A stretch of 41,705 nucleotides of DNA, taken from contig NZ_LJYG01000021.1 of NCBI RefSeq assembly GCF_001440035.1, positions 1 to 41,705 of the forward strand, given 5' to 3'. Shown in pieces: positions 32,877-41,696 of the stretch (position 1 is its first letter; each line of letters begins with the position of its first letter). The position numbers were made by a program, and so were the translations under genes. The notes below the pieces were generated by a model. It saw nothing but the letters and a program-made list of their open reading frames with translations, did not search any database and was not told the origin of the DNA. Source of the stretch: Bradyrhizobium manausense. Its GTDB lineage: Bacteria; Pseudomonadota; Alphaproteobacteria; Rhizobiales; Xanthobacteraceae.

Positions 32877-34406
32877 TTGTCCTTGTTCCGTCATTTGCAT
32901 GACGACGCGTTTCTGGCCTTTTCGCGTGATCACAAGCACCTGTACGCGGCGTGTCTGCTCGACCTCCACGAACGCTTCTTTTCGGGCGCACCAGCGTTCC
33001 CGACGCCGCAGCAGGTTGTCCACGCCATCTACGACGTCATGCGGGCCAATCCCGCACTGTGGAGCGAGGGCGATGATTTCGGCAACCTGCCGGAAATGAT
33101 CTCGGCCGGTCGCCGCCGCATCCGCAAGGCGGATGTCGCGCTCGCCTCCGAGAAGGGCGACAAAGCGCTCGGTCTGGCACGGCAGCTTTACGCACGGCTG
33201 CTCGCCTGGGGATGGCTCGAAGAAGAGGAATATGGCCTTCGGGTCACCGTGGATATGGCGATGGGACCTCTCCTGATCATCCAGCGGCTGGCGAGCCTCA
33301 ACAAGGATCTCTCGCAGCGGTTCGGCGGCTTGATCGTGCAGATCCGCCTGAACCTGGAAGCGGTCGAAAAGCTGAGGCCCGAGATCACCGACCGCAAGCA
33401 GCGCGAAGCCGCGCTCGCCGTCCGCGAGGCGCGCAACCAGGCTGACCAGTTCACCAAGAGCCTGCGGGCCATTCTGGCCGACCTGAAGCGAATCCGACGG
33501 ACCGTCATGGACTCGAAGACAGTGGCTACCCGGTTGGAGGCCTTCTTCGAGGAGTTCGTCGATCAGCTCCTGCTGAAGGACTTCGAGTCCATCCTCACCG
33601 TCAACCATCCGTACCGCTTCCGTGACGCAATCGTCGATCTTGCGCGGAGGATCTCCTACACCCCGGACACCATGCAGGTCCTTGCCGAGGAGTACACCGC
33701 ATCCAGCATGGCAGCGGACGTCGAGGATGGGCGGATGGCTGCGGCGGACGACCTGCTCGCCATCGAAAACATCTTCGAACAGATCGGTGAAATGTTCGAA
33801 CGGATCGAGGCCTTCCGCAGGCAGCTCGAAGCTCGGGTCCGCAACACGATCAAGTACGCCGAGCGAGGCGGGCAGGGACTCGTCGGCCGGGCCGGCGACC
33901 TCGTCCGTCGACTCGACGCCCTGCTGCGGGACGGCAGGCACGAGAAGGCGACCGTCGAATGGAGCATCGAGCCGCTACGGTCGCCCTGGTCGGAGCACCA
34001 TCAGGCGCCGGCCAGGCAACCGCGCCGCCCCGTCGAGACAAGGGAACTCGCCGGGCCGCCCTCGGACCCGCTCTACGAGCTGCGGAAGAAGCTCCGTCTC
34101 GAATACATCGCTCGCATCGCACCCCGCCCCGAGGACGTCAGACGATTCCTCGAGGGCCAGGTGCCGCCATTCGCGACCAAAGAAGCCCGCTTCATCGAAA
34201 TCGATTCCGTGGACGACTTCCTCGCCTTCGATTGCGCCCGCCGATACGCACTGACGGGCGAGGTCCCGGCGCTGATCGCGGCCGGGTTCGATCTGGAGCC
34301 GTGTCCGGATACGCCGCCACACGACAGCGAATGGCTAAGGTGCGCGAACTTCGTGGTCAAGCGATCCGGCCCACACCGAAACGCGAGGGCGGCCCATGCT
34401 CAGTGA
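32877..34406 (+). CDS. jetA: Wadjet subunit JetA (kleisin-like, MukF-type)
   Basis: JetA is the kleisin-like subunit of the Wadjet SMC complex, which extrudes and cuts small circular DNA. The start is TTG 32877 (SLFRHLHDDAFLAFSRDHKH), eight bases after AGGAGG; an upstream TTG at 32781 would add 32 unlikely residues. The 509-residue protein has an N-terminal winged-helix-like part (HKHLYAACLLDLHERFFSG), a conserved WGWLEEEEYG segment, a long helical coiled-coil middle and a C-terminal winged-helix region. It overlaps jetB by 11 bases, the standard order jetA-B-C-D. Confidence 0.92.
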   Translation: MSLFRHLHDDAFLAFSRDHKHLYAACLLDLHERFFSGAPAFPTPQQVVHAIYDVMRANPALWSEGDDFGNLPEMISAGRRRIRKADVALASEKGDKALGLARQLYARLLAWGWLEEEEYGLRVTVDMAMGPLLIIQRLASLNKDLSQRFGGLIVQIRLNLEAVEKLRPEITDRKQREAALAVREARNQADQFTKSLRAILADLKRIRRTVMDSKTVATRLEAFFEEFVDQLLLKDFESILTVNHPYRFRDAIVDLARRISYTPDTMQVLAEEYTASSMAADVEDGRMAAADDLLAIENIFEQIGEMFERIEAFRRQLEARVRNTIKYAERGGQGLVGRAGDLVRRLDALLRDGRHEKATVEWSIEPLRSPWSEHHQAPARQPRRPVETRELAGPPSDPLYELRKKLRLEYIARIAPRPEDVRRFLEGQVPPFATKEARFIEIDSVDDFLAFDCARRYALTGEVPALIAAGFDLEPCPDTPPHDSEWLRCANFVVKRSGPHRNARAAHAQ

Positions 34407-35034
34407 GTTCGAAAACATCGAGCGCTCCTCCGGCGCGGAGAAGGCGGCCGACCTCCGCAAAGCGCTACACTTCCTGCTGCGGCGGCAGTTCGTGTTCGCG
34501 GGAGATCCCCGGACTGGGACTGTCTACAACATGCTCATGGACGGTCGCTTCCGCGACGTGGTCGACGGGTTCTTCGACAGTTGCGGATACCGTGTCCATC
34601 GCGATCCGGAGGCGCAGTGGGCCGGCATTGTCGCCATGGACGAGGACGTGCCGCTGCCTCGGATGAAGCTCGACGGAACCATCGTCATGCTGGTGCTGGC
34701 AGCAAATTGGCAGCAGGAGGTGAACGTCGGAGCGGTCGAAGACCGTGCCGTCGTGGTCGCCACCTTGAATGACCTGTTCGACCGCTACCGCGAGATGGCC
34801 CAACATGGCGGCGGAGGCGCGATCTCGGCCGCCCGCTTCCGCGACATCCTGCGCGAGGCCGCCCAGCGCAGCCTGGTCGAGATCGGCGACTTCGACGACG
34901 AACAGCAGGACTGCGAGATCAGGATACGCCCGATGATCAAGCTGATCAGCGGCGGCGACGCCCTCCAACGGCTCGAGCGCTATGTCCGCAGCGAGGAGGC
35001 CCGGTTTCCGCAGCCCGCGGGACACGAGGCATGA
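34396..35034 (+). CDS. jetB: Wadjet subunit JetB (KITE-like, MukE-type)
   Basis: This is a 212-residue tandem winged-helix protein that bridges the kleisin and SMC heads. It reads ADLRKALHFLLRRQFVFAGD, then YNMLMDGRFRDVVDGFFDSC, GYRVHRDPEAQWAGIVAMD, LPRMKLDGTIVMLVLA (first domain) and ISAARFRDILREAAQRSLVE, then IRIRPMIKLISGGDALQRLE (second domain). Length and order match type I Wadjet. Its start lies inside jetA and its stop overlaps jetC (ATGA at 35031), so the complex is made from one coupled mRNA. Confidence 0.93.
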   Translation: MLSEFENIERSSGAEKAADLRKALHFLLRRQFVFAGDPRTGTVYNMLMDGRFRDVVDGFFDSCGYRVHRDPEAQWAGIVAMDEDVPLPRMKLDGTIVMLVLAANWQQEVNVGAVEDRAVVVATLNDLFDRYREMAQHGGGGAISAARFRDILREAAQRSLVEIGDFDDEQQDCEIRIRPMIKLISGGDALQRLERYVRSEEARFPQPAGHEA

Positions 35035-38000
35035 TGCAGCTACGCCACGTCACAATGGTGAATTGGCACCTATTCGACATCGCCGATATCGACGTGACTG
35101 GACACGTCGGGGTCCTTGGCGAGAACCGGTCCGGCAAATCCACGATCCTCGACATGGCGCAGGTCGTTCTCACCGGCGGAAGCCGGCGGTTCCTGCGCCT
35201 GAACGCAGTCGCCGGCGACAGCGGAAAGTCGCGCAGCGGCTCGAAGCGCAGCGTCGTCGACTACTGCCTCGGGACGCTCGGCGAAGACCAGCGCCGGCGC
35301 GACGAGGCGCGCACCTACATCGCGCTAGGCTTCGAAGACACGGAAGGCGCTCGGCCGCCGGTCACGATCGGTATGGCGCTCGAGGCGCGCAAGTCCGACA
35401 GCAGGGAGACCGTGCTGGCGCTGTTCGTCGTCATCGGGGCCGTTCTGAGCTCCAAGGATTTCATCGAACAGCGAGGACAGTCGCAGTTCCCGGCGCAGTG
35501 GGAAGAAGTGCGCGCCCGGGTCGTCGCGATGGTCGGCGACGGCAACTTCGTTAATCACCGCGACCGGGCCGGCGACTACGTCCGCGAGTACATGCGTCAT
35601 CTCCTGCCGCATTCGCCCTACGGCGAGCAGAACGCCAGCGCGCTGCAGAAATCGATCGTCAACGCCATGACGCTCGATCACAACCAGACGGCCACGCAAT
35701 TCGTGCGGAACTACATCCTCGAGGAAAGTTCGATCGGCATCAAAGAGCTGCGCGAGTCGATCCAGACCTACCGCAACATCAGCGAGACCATCAGGAAGAT
35801 GCGCCTCAGACTCGAAGCCCTGAGGGCGCTTCGGGTCGTCCTCGCAGCTCTGGAAGAGGCGCTCGAGACCAAGTTCAGGGAGGAGTGGATCGCCAAACGC
35901 GCGGCCTGGCTCGCCGCCCGAGCGACGAACTTGGACTTCAAGACCAAACGGCGTACCGAGATGGCGCGCCGGGATGCCGCGGCAACCGAACTCGAATCTA
36001 TCGACGAGGACGTCAGGGCCATCGATAACGAGATCGAACGCCTCACCGCCGCAATTGCCGAGCACGATGCCAAGACCGGAAGAAAGTCGCTGCAGCAGAC
36101 GGCCGATGTGGCCGCGCAGGCGGCGCACCGCGCCTCGGCGGACTTCAAGGCGCGCTTGGACAACATCCATCGCCTGCATCCGCTCCGGGCGATGTGTGCG
36201 GACGCTTTCGAGGACTTCGTCCCTGCGCTGGAGCGGCTTCTGACCGTCGCCACCGGGGTCGACATCGCGCTCGCCTCCGACGAGCTTTCCGCGGCCGAGA
36301 AATCCTTCGCGGTCAGCGGCGCGAAATGGCTACCGAAGATCGACGAAGCGCGTCAGATGATCATTGCGGACCTTTCCGGGCTCCGAGGCCGGCGCGACGA
36401 GGTGCTCGAACGCATCCGACAGCATGCCTCCGGAGGGGCGCGGGCCTATCTCGGCGATGACACCGAACTGCTCTGCCGCAGGCTCCGGCAGAAGGGAATG
36501 GCCCCGCGCGTGCTCTGCGACATGATCGAAGTCGCCGAACCCGAATGGGCGGGAGCCGCCGAGGCGCTCCTCGGCCGCGACCGGGAGGCCGTATTCGTGG
36601 ACAGAGCGGTCATCAGCGCTGCCACGGCGATTTTCAAGGAAGGCCGCCGCGAGTTCCGCCACGCATCCCTGGTGAGCCTGAACAAGCTCGAGCAGTTTAG
36701 GGCCAAGCCTGAACGCGGCACTTTCCCGTCCATTTTCCGGAGCCAGGATCCGGACGCGATGGCGTTCATCATGCGCCGCTATGGCACGGTCCGTCTCGCC
36801 GACACACTCGACCAATTCAACAGGCCCGGCAGGGCCATCATGAAGGACGGCCTCTATGACGACGGACTCGTCAGGACCCATCGCTGGATCGAAGCCTCGC
36901 AGCACAAGATCGGAAAGGCGGCCCAAGCGAACGCCCTGCGCGCCCTGCAGGATCGGGCCGAGGAACTAGACCGGATCCTGACCGACAAGAGCAAGGAGGC
37001 CCAGGCCGCGGAGCAGGCCTTTGCCGCTCTGAAGAACATCTGCGATGGACAAGACGATCTGAATGCTTGCGCCGCAGCCTTCGCGGCCGCGCAGACCGAG
37101 ATCGCCGAAGCACAGGCCATGCTCGATGCGCTCGACGGCGTGGGCGACGGCGGGCTTGGCGACAAGAAGAGAGCGCAGCAGAAGCTAAAGGACAAGAGGC
37201 TCGGCGAGAGAAAGACCCAGCAGAGAGTGTTTGGCGAGCATGACGGCGAGGTCAGATCGGCGGAGAGGAGGCTCGGAGAGGGCGAGAACGTGCCCGGCTC
37301 CGAGCTGAACCTCCGGGTCGCTCGGTCGATCTACCGCAAGACGTTTCCGCTCTATTCCGCCGCGAAGGGCAGGGTCGTCTACCGCGAGCGCCTCGATGCC
37401 GTGGCCCAAAAAGGCTTCGCGGAGAAACACCGCGCCATCGCCGACAAGGCGCTAAAGGATGCGGACAATTCGGACACCGAGCGCTCTCGGATCGAGCGAC
37501 GGGTCCGCGAGCTCCTTTACGATTACTTCGACCAGTTCGGGATGAGCTCGCAAGTCGGCGCGGAAAGCGAGCCGCTACGGGAGGTGAAGCCTTGGATGGA
37601 GCAGCTCATCTCGGATATCGAATCCAACGAGCTACACCAGTACGAACGGCAGGCGCGGGAAGCGGCGGAAAAGGCGTCCACCCTTCTGCGCGGCGAGTTC
37701 ATCAACGCGCTCACGGCCCGGATCGGCAAGATGGAGCGGGAGCTGCAGTCGTTGAACCGTAGCCTTTACGCACATCCCTTCCACAACGAGCGATATTCGT
37801 TCCACCGCACGCAGGTGGTGGAATTCCAGCCCATCCTGAAGATCATCGAGATCGCCAAGACGTCTCCGGAGGCGCTTGACATGCTGTTTCGGGGCGACGT
37901 GCCCGACGACTTTCCGCACAAGGATACGATCCTTGCGCTCGAGGCGCTGCTCGAGGACCCCGACAAGGACTTTACCCAGTTCGAGGACTACCGCAACTTC

Positions 38001-38465
38001 TATACCTTCGAAATCCACATGGAGGATGTCGCAACCGGCCGCTCGACCCGCTGGGAGCAGCGGCGCGGCACCGGATCCGGCGCCGAACAGCAGGTGCCCA
38101 TCTACGTCGCCATCGGCGCTTCGCTGGCCGCCGTCTACGGCAGCGCCGAGCGTCGTGCCGGCAAGCCCGCCGGCTTCGCCCTCGCCATGTTCGACGAGGC
38201 CTTCTCCAAGATGGACGGCAAGAACCAGCGGCAGATGATGAGCTTCTACAAGAACCTCGGCCTTCAGTTCGTGATAGCGGCGCCGTTCGAGAAGCGGGTC
38301 GCCGTGCTCGAGCACATGGATACCATCGTGGAGGTGGATCGGATCGGCGAACAGTCCAGGGCCACCGTGGTTGAGCTGAAAGAGAAGGCCAAGCGCGAAC
38401 TGATGGCAATCGATCCGGACCTGATGTCCGAAGATGAACTCGCCACCCGTCTGGCCGCCGAGTAG
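35031..38465 (+). CDS. jetC: Wadjet subunit JetC (SMC/MukB-like ATPase)
   Basis: This 1144-residue SMC ATPase is the motor of loop extrusion. Walker A is GENRSGKST at residues 30-38. A long coiled coil with a hinge-like middle (about 450-640, RVLCDMIEVAEPEWAGAAEA) follows. The C-terminal head has the ABC signature region TGSGAEQQVPIY (about 1013) and Walker B with the catalytic Glu in GFALAMFDEAFSKMDG (about 1053), then FVIAAPFEKRVAVLEHMDTI. All ATPase motifs are intact. It is coupled to jetB by ATGA and ends two bases before jetD. Members of the family bend and translocate plasmid DNA. Confidence 0.96.
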   Translation: MMQLRHVTMVNWHLFDIADIDVTGHVGVLGENRSGKSTILDMAQVVLTGGSRRFLRLNAVAGDSGKSRSGSKRSVVDYCLGTLGEDQRRRDEARTYIALGFEDTEGARPPVTIGMALEARKSDSRETVLALFVVIGAVLSSKDFIEQRGQSQFPAQWEEVRARVVAMVGDGNFVNHRDRAGDYVREYMRHLLPHSPYGEQNASALQKSIVNAMTLDHNQTATQFVRNYILEESSIGIKELRESIQTYRNISETIRKMRLRLEALRALRVVLAALEEALETKFREEWIAKRAAWLAARATNLDFKTKRRTEMARRDAAATELESIDEDVRAIDNEIERLTAAIAEHDAKTGRKSLQQTADVAAQAAHRASADFKARLDNIHRLHPLRAMCADAFEDFVPALERLLTVATGVDIALASDELSAAEKSFAVSGAKWLPKIDEARQMIIADLSGLRGRRDEVLERIRQHASGGARAYLGDDTELLCRRLRQKGMAPRVLCDMIEVAEPEWAGAAEALLGRDREAVFVDRAVISAATAIFKEGRREFRHASLVSLNKLEQFRAKPERGTFPSIFRSQDPDAMAFIMRRYGTVRLADTLDQFNRPGRAIMKDGLYDDGLVRTHRWIEASQHKIGKAAQANALRALQDRAEELDRILTDKSKEAQAAEQAFAALKNICDGQDDLNACAAAFAAAQTEIAEAQAMLDALDGVGDGGLGDKKRAQQKLKDKRLGERKTQQRVFGEHDGEVRSAERRLGEGENVPGSELNLRVARSIYRKTFPLYSAAKGRVVYRERLDAVAQKGFAEKHRAIADKALKDADNSDTERSRIERRVRELLYDYFDQFGMSSQVGAESEPLREVKPWMEQLISDIESNELHQYERQAREAAEKASTLLRGEFINALTARIGKMERELQSLNRSLYAHPFHNERYSFHRTQVVEFQPILKIIEIAKTSPEALDMLFRGDVPDDFPHKDTILALEALLEDPDKDFTQFEDYRNFYTFEIHMEDVATGRSTRWEQRRGTGSGAEQQVPIYVAIGASLAAVYGSAERRAGKPAGFALAMFDEAFSKMDGKNQRQMMSFYKNLGLQFVIAAPFEKRVAVLEHMDTIVEVDRIGEQSRATVVELKEKAKRELMAIDPDLMSEDELATRLAAE

Positions 38466-38467
38466 CC

Positions 38468-39667
38468 ATGGCGCGGCGCTTCACGGACGCGAACGGGCTG
38501 CTGAACGACCTGGTCGACCGCTTCGAGGCCGGAGCCGCAAGTCCAATCGCCCACCCGGACTATGCCGCGTTCCCATCGGTGGTCGTGGCGGACGCCTTCC
38601 TGAAACAGATCAGGGACGTCGAAAGTGCCGGCGCGGTCTTTCTTGGCTGGGGCCGCGGCGCCAAGCGGGACCAAGTCGCACACGTGCGGCTGGCCTCGGC
38701 GGAGATCCTATACCGATACCTCGGTCGCACCCCGGCGTCGCGGATTGCGGAGGACGCCGCCGCGCGGCTTGTCGCCGGATCGGCGCTGCACGGCCAGCTG
38801 AAGAACAGCGCTTCTCAAATCGCCGAGTTATGGGGGCGGGGCAAGACGTGGCACGGATTCGCTTCGTCCGACGTCGACACGCTGCGCCACGCGTTCGTTC
38901 TCGCCCAAGCGATTCTAGACAACAAGCATCTCGATGTCGACTACAAGACCTTCTCGCGACGGACAGTGGGGCACAGCAAGACGCTTGAACGCATCGAGGG
39001 TGCCGTGGTCCGGCTCCTGAGCGGCATCATGCAATTTCCGCCGGGCGCGCGGCCCCGCGAGGCACTGCGGGCAATCGGACTGGAGCGCTTCGCACCGCCG
39101 CTGCTGATCGCGGGCAAGATCGACCTCCAAGGGGCCGATCTGTCCACAATCGCTCCGCTCTATCTCGGGATCGCACCCAAGGAGGCAGATCGCGTCCGCT
39201 TCCGGGAGCCGCCAGCCTACGTTTTGACGATCGAAAACTTCGCAAGCTTCAACAGGCACATCGCCGAGGCCGACCCCGGTCGACTGGGAATGACGATGTA
39301 CGTCGGCGGATATCCCTCGCTCGCCACCCAACAGGCCTTGCGGACGATCGGAGGAATGGTGTCCGAACAGACCCCGATCTTTCATTGGTCGGACATCGAT
39401 CCGGACGGCACCTGGATCTTCCACACGATCGAGCGCGCCATCGGACGGCCGATCCGTCCGCACCTGATGAGCGTCGAAATCGCCGAGCGCTCGGGACAGG
39501 TGCCGTCCAAAAAGTCCGCCCCCGCTCGATGCCCACCGGACTCTGGTATCGCAGCGCTGGCAGCGTACCTGGCCGAAGATGGCGCAAAGACGCTCGAGCA
39601 GGAGGAGCTTGACCCGATCTTGCCCGGAGTCGCCACACTCACGTCGGCGCAAACTAGGCGAGACTAA
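38468..39667 (+). CDS. jetD: Wadjet nuclease JetD (TOPRIM)
   Basis: This is the 399-residue nuclease subunit that cuts DNA after the motor has reeled in a small circle. The N-terminal part (residues 1-200) is a DNA-binding arm (LLNDLVDRFEAGAA, FLGWGRGAKRDQVAHV). The C-terminal TOPRIM domain has the catalytic Glu in VLTIENFASFNRH (about 256) and DxD in HWSDIDPDGTWIFHTIERAI (about 306-313). Length is typical of type I. ATG 38468 lies two bases after jetC. All four genes are intact, so the system should be functional against plasmids. Confidence 0.94.
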   Translation: MARRFTDANGLLNDLVDRFEAGAASPIAHPDYAAFPSVVVADAFLKQIRDVESAGAVFLGWGRGAKRDQVAHVRLASAEILYRYLGRTPASRIAEDAAARLVAGSALHGQLKNSASQIAELWGRGKTWHGFASSDVDTLRHAFVLAQAILDNKHLDVDYKTFSRRTVGHSKTLERIEGAVVRLLSGIMQFPPGARPREALRAIGLERFAPPLLIAGKIDLQGADLSTIAPLYLGIAPKEADRVRFREPPAYVLTIENFASFNRHIAEADPGRLGMTMYVGGYPSLATQQALRTIGGMVSEQTPIFHWSDIDPDGTWIFHTIERAIGRPIRPHLMSVEIAERSGQVPSKKSAPARCPPDSGIAALAAYLAEDGAKTLEQEELDPILPGVATLTSAQTRRD

Positions 39668-39673
39668 CATTTT

Positions 39674-40384
39674 TCAGATAACCTTCGGGTAGCTTGGCGC
39701 GAAGATCGCGGGCGTCACGCCATGCGGGACGCCTCCTGTAGAGATTTTCCGCATCCAGATGCTTGCCTGATCATTGTTGCGAAGCGCCGGCCATTGCACG
39801 GCCTCCGTAAAGGCCGGTAGCGGCAGCGGAAGATCAACGATCCGCAGCCGCATCGTCGTTGCGAAAAGCCGAGCCAGCCGTGAATGCATGGTCGCGATCC
39901 TCTCGGTGCCCAGCAGCCGCGGTGGGATCATGCTGAAGCTCGGCAGGGCAACCTCGATACGCCGCTTGTGGCCATGCTCGAGCAGGAGCCACGCCTCGAT
40001 CGAAGGCTTTCCCGTTGGTCCGAACTGCGCCGCAACGTGCCCCATCGACATGTACCGTTCGAAAGCGAGCTTGCGTGAAAGCTGCTTGTTCATGTGACAG
40101 CCCACGCACACAAGCGTAGCGTCAAACAGCTTTGCCTTGGGGTGCGCGTTTGACATGTACATTTCCGGAAAGATCAGGAAATCCACCTCGCCGCGCCGCA
40201 GCGGCTCGACCGGTTGATCGTCAAGCGGAACCAGCTCGAACGTGATGCCAGGGGCCTCGCGCCCGACACGCGCAATCACGGTCCGGAAGAACACCAACGC
40301 CATGAAGTCAGACAGTACGACCCGGAAGCGCTGATCCGATTTGGCCGGGTCGAAAGTGTCACCCCCGGCAATCGAGAGCTGGAT
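39674..40384 (-). pseudogene. nodD: 3' part of a nodD-like LysR regulator gene
   Basis: NodD activates nodulation genes in response to plant flavonoids. The minus-strand frame matches the NodD effector-binding domain: IQLSI near the 5' end, [96 protein letters not shown] and [18 protein letters not shown]. The N-terminal helix-turn-helix (about 100 residues) is absent. Just upstream of IQLSI the frame breaks, and the preceding DNA resembles nodD only in other frames. The gene cannot encode a DNA-binding regulator. It is convergent to jetD, seven bases apart. Confidence 0.85.
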
Positions 40385-40654
40385 GCAGCAGCGTGGCGAA
40401 CTGGAACGCGTAATTGAAGAAGCTCAGGCTGAAAAGCAAGGCTGCCACAGTCGGTGGCCTGTCCTTTTCAATCTTCATTTCAACCGGCTGATCGTTCCCC
40501 GTCGTAGAACTTGGGTTACGTTCATGGCGAACGTTTTGAACCATCGAAGACGGTGAGCCGCAGGCCACCTCTTTTCTGGCTCGTATCTTCTCCAAGAGTG
40601 CGAGTAATAGCGCATCAAGATGCAAGCTGTCATCACCGCATCCGGCACCGCCGT
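40385..40654. other. Degraded sequence between the nodD remnant and IS630
   Basis: The part nearest nodD (to about 40490) keeps a trace of the upstream nodD sequence with several indels. A minus-strand frame [20 protein letters not shown] crosses it, but runs into the nodD remnant in a different frame, so it is probably not a gene. Confidence 0.4.
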
Positions 40655-40747
40655 TAGAGCGGTTCACAGATTTATTGAATCGGGAGGGATTCCGGATCTG
40701 GGGCGAATATGATTCAAGATGCTGGCTGGGCTGGAGGCCAGCATCCG

Positions 40748-41134
40748 ATGGTCCGACCAATTTCCAACGATTTGCGTAAGCGCGCAGTATCCGCTGTTGC
40801 CAAAGGTGAGAGCTGCCGATCTGTGGCGGAACGGTTTGGCGTTGCGGTCTCCTCAGTTGTGAAGTGGTCACAGCGTTATCGAGCGACCGGCTCGGTAACG
40901 CCTGGCAAGATGGGTGGCCACCGCAAGCCCGTGCTTGATCCGCACCGCGCCTTCATCGTCGAGCGGATCACCGAGAGGCCGCACCTGACGCTGCACGGTC
41001 TGAAGGCGGAACTGGCAGCCCGTGGCGTCAAGGTCTCACACAATGCGGTCTGGCTGTTCCTGCGCCGGGAAGGGTTGCGGTTCAAAAAAAACACTGTTCG
41101 CCCTCGAACAGGCTCGCGCCGACGTCTCTCGTAG
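40748..41134 (+). CDS. IS630 transposase, first frame (DNA-binding part)
   Basis: ATG 40748 (MVRPISNDLRKRAVSAVAKG) fits the usual family start; the ATG at 40709 is less likely. The product has paired helix-turn-helix units (SCRSVAERFGVAVSSVVKW, LTLHGLKAELAARGVKVSHN). At GLRFKK it enters a run of eight A (41064-41071) and then reads random residues. The second frame carries the catalytic domain, so a functional protein needs a shift in the A run. Confidence 0.85.
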   Translation: MVRPISNDLRKRAVSAVAKGESCRSVAERFGVAVSSVVKWSQRYRATGSVTPGKMGGHRKPVLDPHRAFIVERITERPHLTLHGLKAELAARGVKVSHNAVWLFLRREGLRFKKNTVRPRTGSRRRLS

Positions 41135-41696
41135 GCGCCTGCGTTGGCGATCTTGGCAGGCCGGGCTCGATCCGGGCCGGCTCGTCTTTATCGATGAGAC
41201 CTGGATCAAGACCAACATGGCCCCTTTGCGAGGCTGGGGACCCAAAGGGGCGCGTCTGCGCGGCTTTGCTCCGCACGGTCACTGGCGTACCCTCACATTC
41301 CTCGGTGCGCTCCGCCATGACCAACTCACGGCACCCTGCATCTTCGACGGCCCCATCAATGGCGAATGCTTCCGCGCTTACGTGAAGCACCTCCTCCTGC
41401 CGACCTTGCGCGAGGGCGATATCGTCATTCTCGACAATCTCGGAAGCCACAAGTCGAACGCTGTCAGACAGATGATCAAGGCGGCTGGCGCCAGGCTCTG
41501 GTACCTGCCGCCATACTCGCCCGACCTCAACCCGATCGAACAAGCCTTCTCCAAGATCAAACACTGGATGCGGCAAGCTCAGAAGCGCACCATCGAGGAC
41601 ACCTGGCGCCATATCGGTCACCTCGTCCAGGACATCCAGCCTCGCGAATGCGCCAACTACTTCGCAAACTCAGGCTATGCTTCAATCAAAATGTGA
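41022..41696 (+). CDS. IS630 transposase, second frame (DDE catalytic part)
   Basis: The meaningful part begins after the A run (TLFALEQARADVSRRRLRWR). It contains the DDE triad: Asp in LVFIDETWIKTNM, Asp in GDIVILDNLGSHKS and Glu in YSPDLNPIEQAFSKIKHWM. The end is NYFANSGYASIKM, nine bases before the right inverted repeat end. Joining it to the first frame needs seven A in place of eight, i.e. a net +1 shift, which transcriptional slippage on A8 could give. Confidence 0.9.
   Translation: MASRSHTMRSGCSCAGKGCGSKKTLFALEQARADVSRRRLRWRSWQAGLDPGRLVFIDETWIKTNMAPLRGWGPKGARLRGFAPHGHWRTLTFLGALRHDQLTAPCIFDGPINGECFRAYVKHLLLPTLREGDIVILDNLGSHKSNAVRQMIKAAGARLWYLPPYSPDLNPIEQAFSKIKHWMRQAQKRTIEDTWRHIGHLVQDIQPRECANYFANSGYASIKM

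Noticed and set aside
32544..33941. A 465-codon open frame on the minus strand across jetA
   Set aside because: It is the mirror of jetA codons in GC-rich DNA. jetA on the plus strand has family motifs, a ribosome binding site and operon overlap.
34465..35025. Long minus-strand frames under jetB and jetC (also 35325-36179, 37632-38315)
   Set aside because: They are shadow frames of high-GC coding DNA with no motif of their own.
40359..40871. A 170-residue minus-strand protein between nodD and the IS630 start
   Set aside because: It crosses the IS630 left inverted repeat and transposase start, and overlaps the nodD remnant in another frame.
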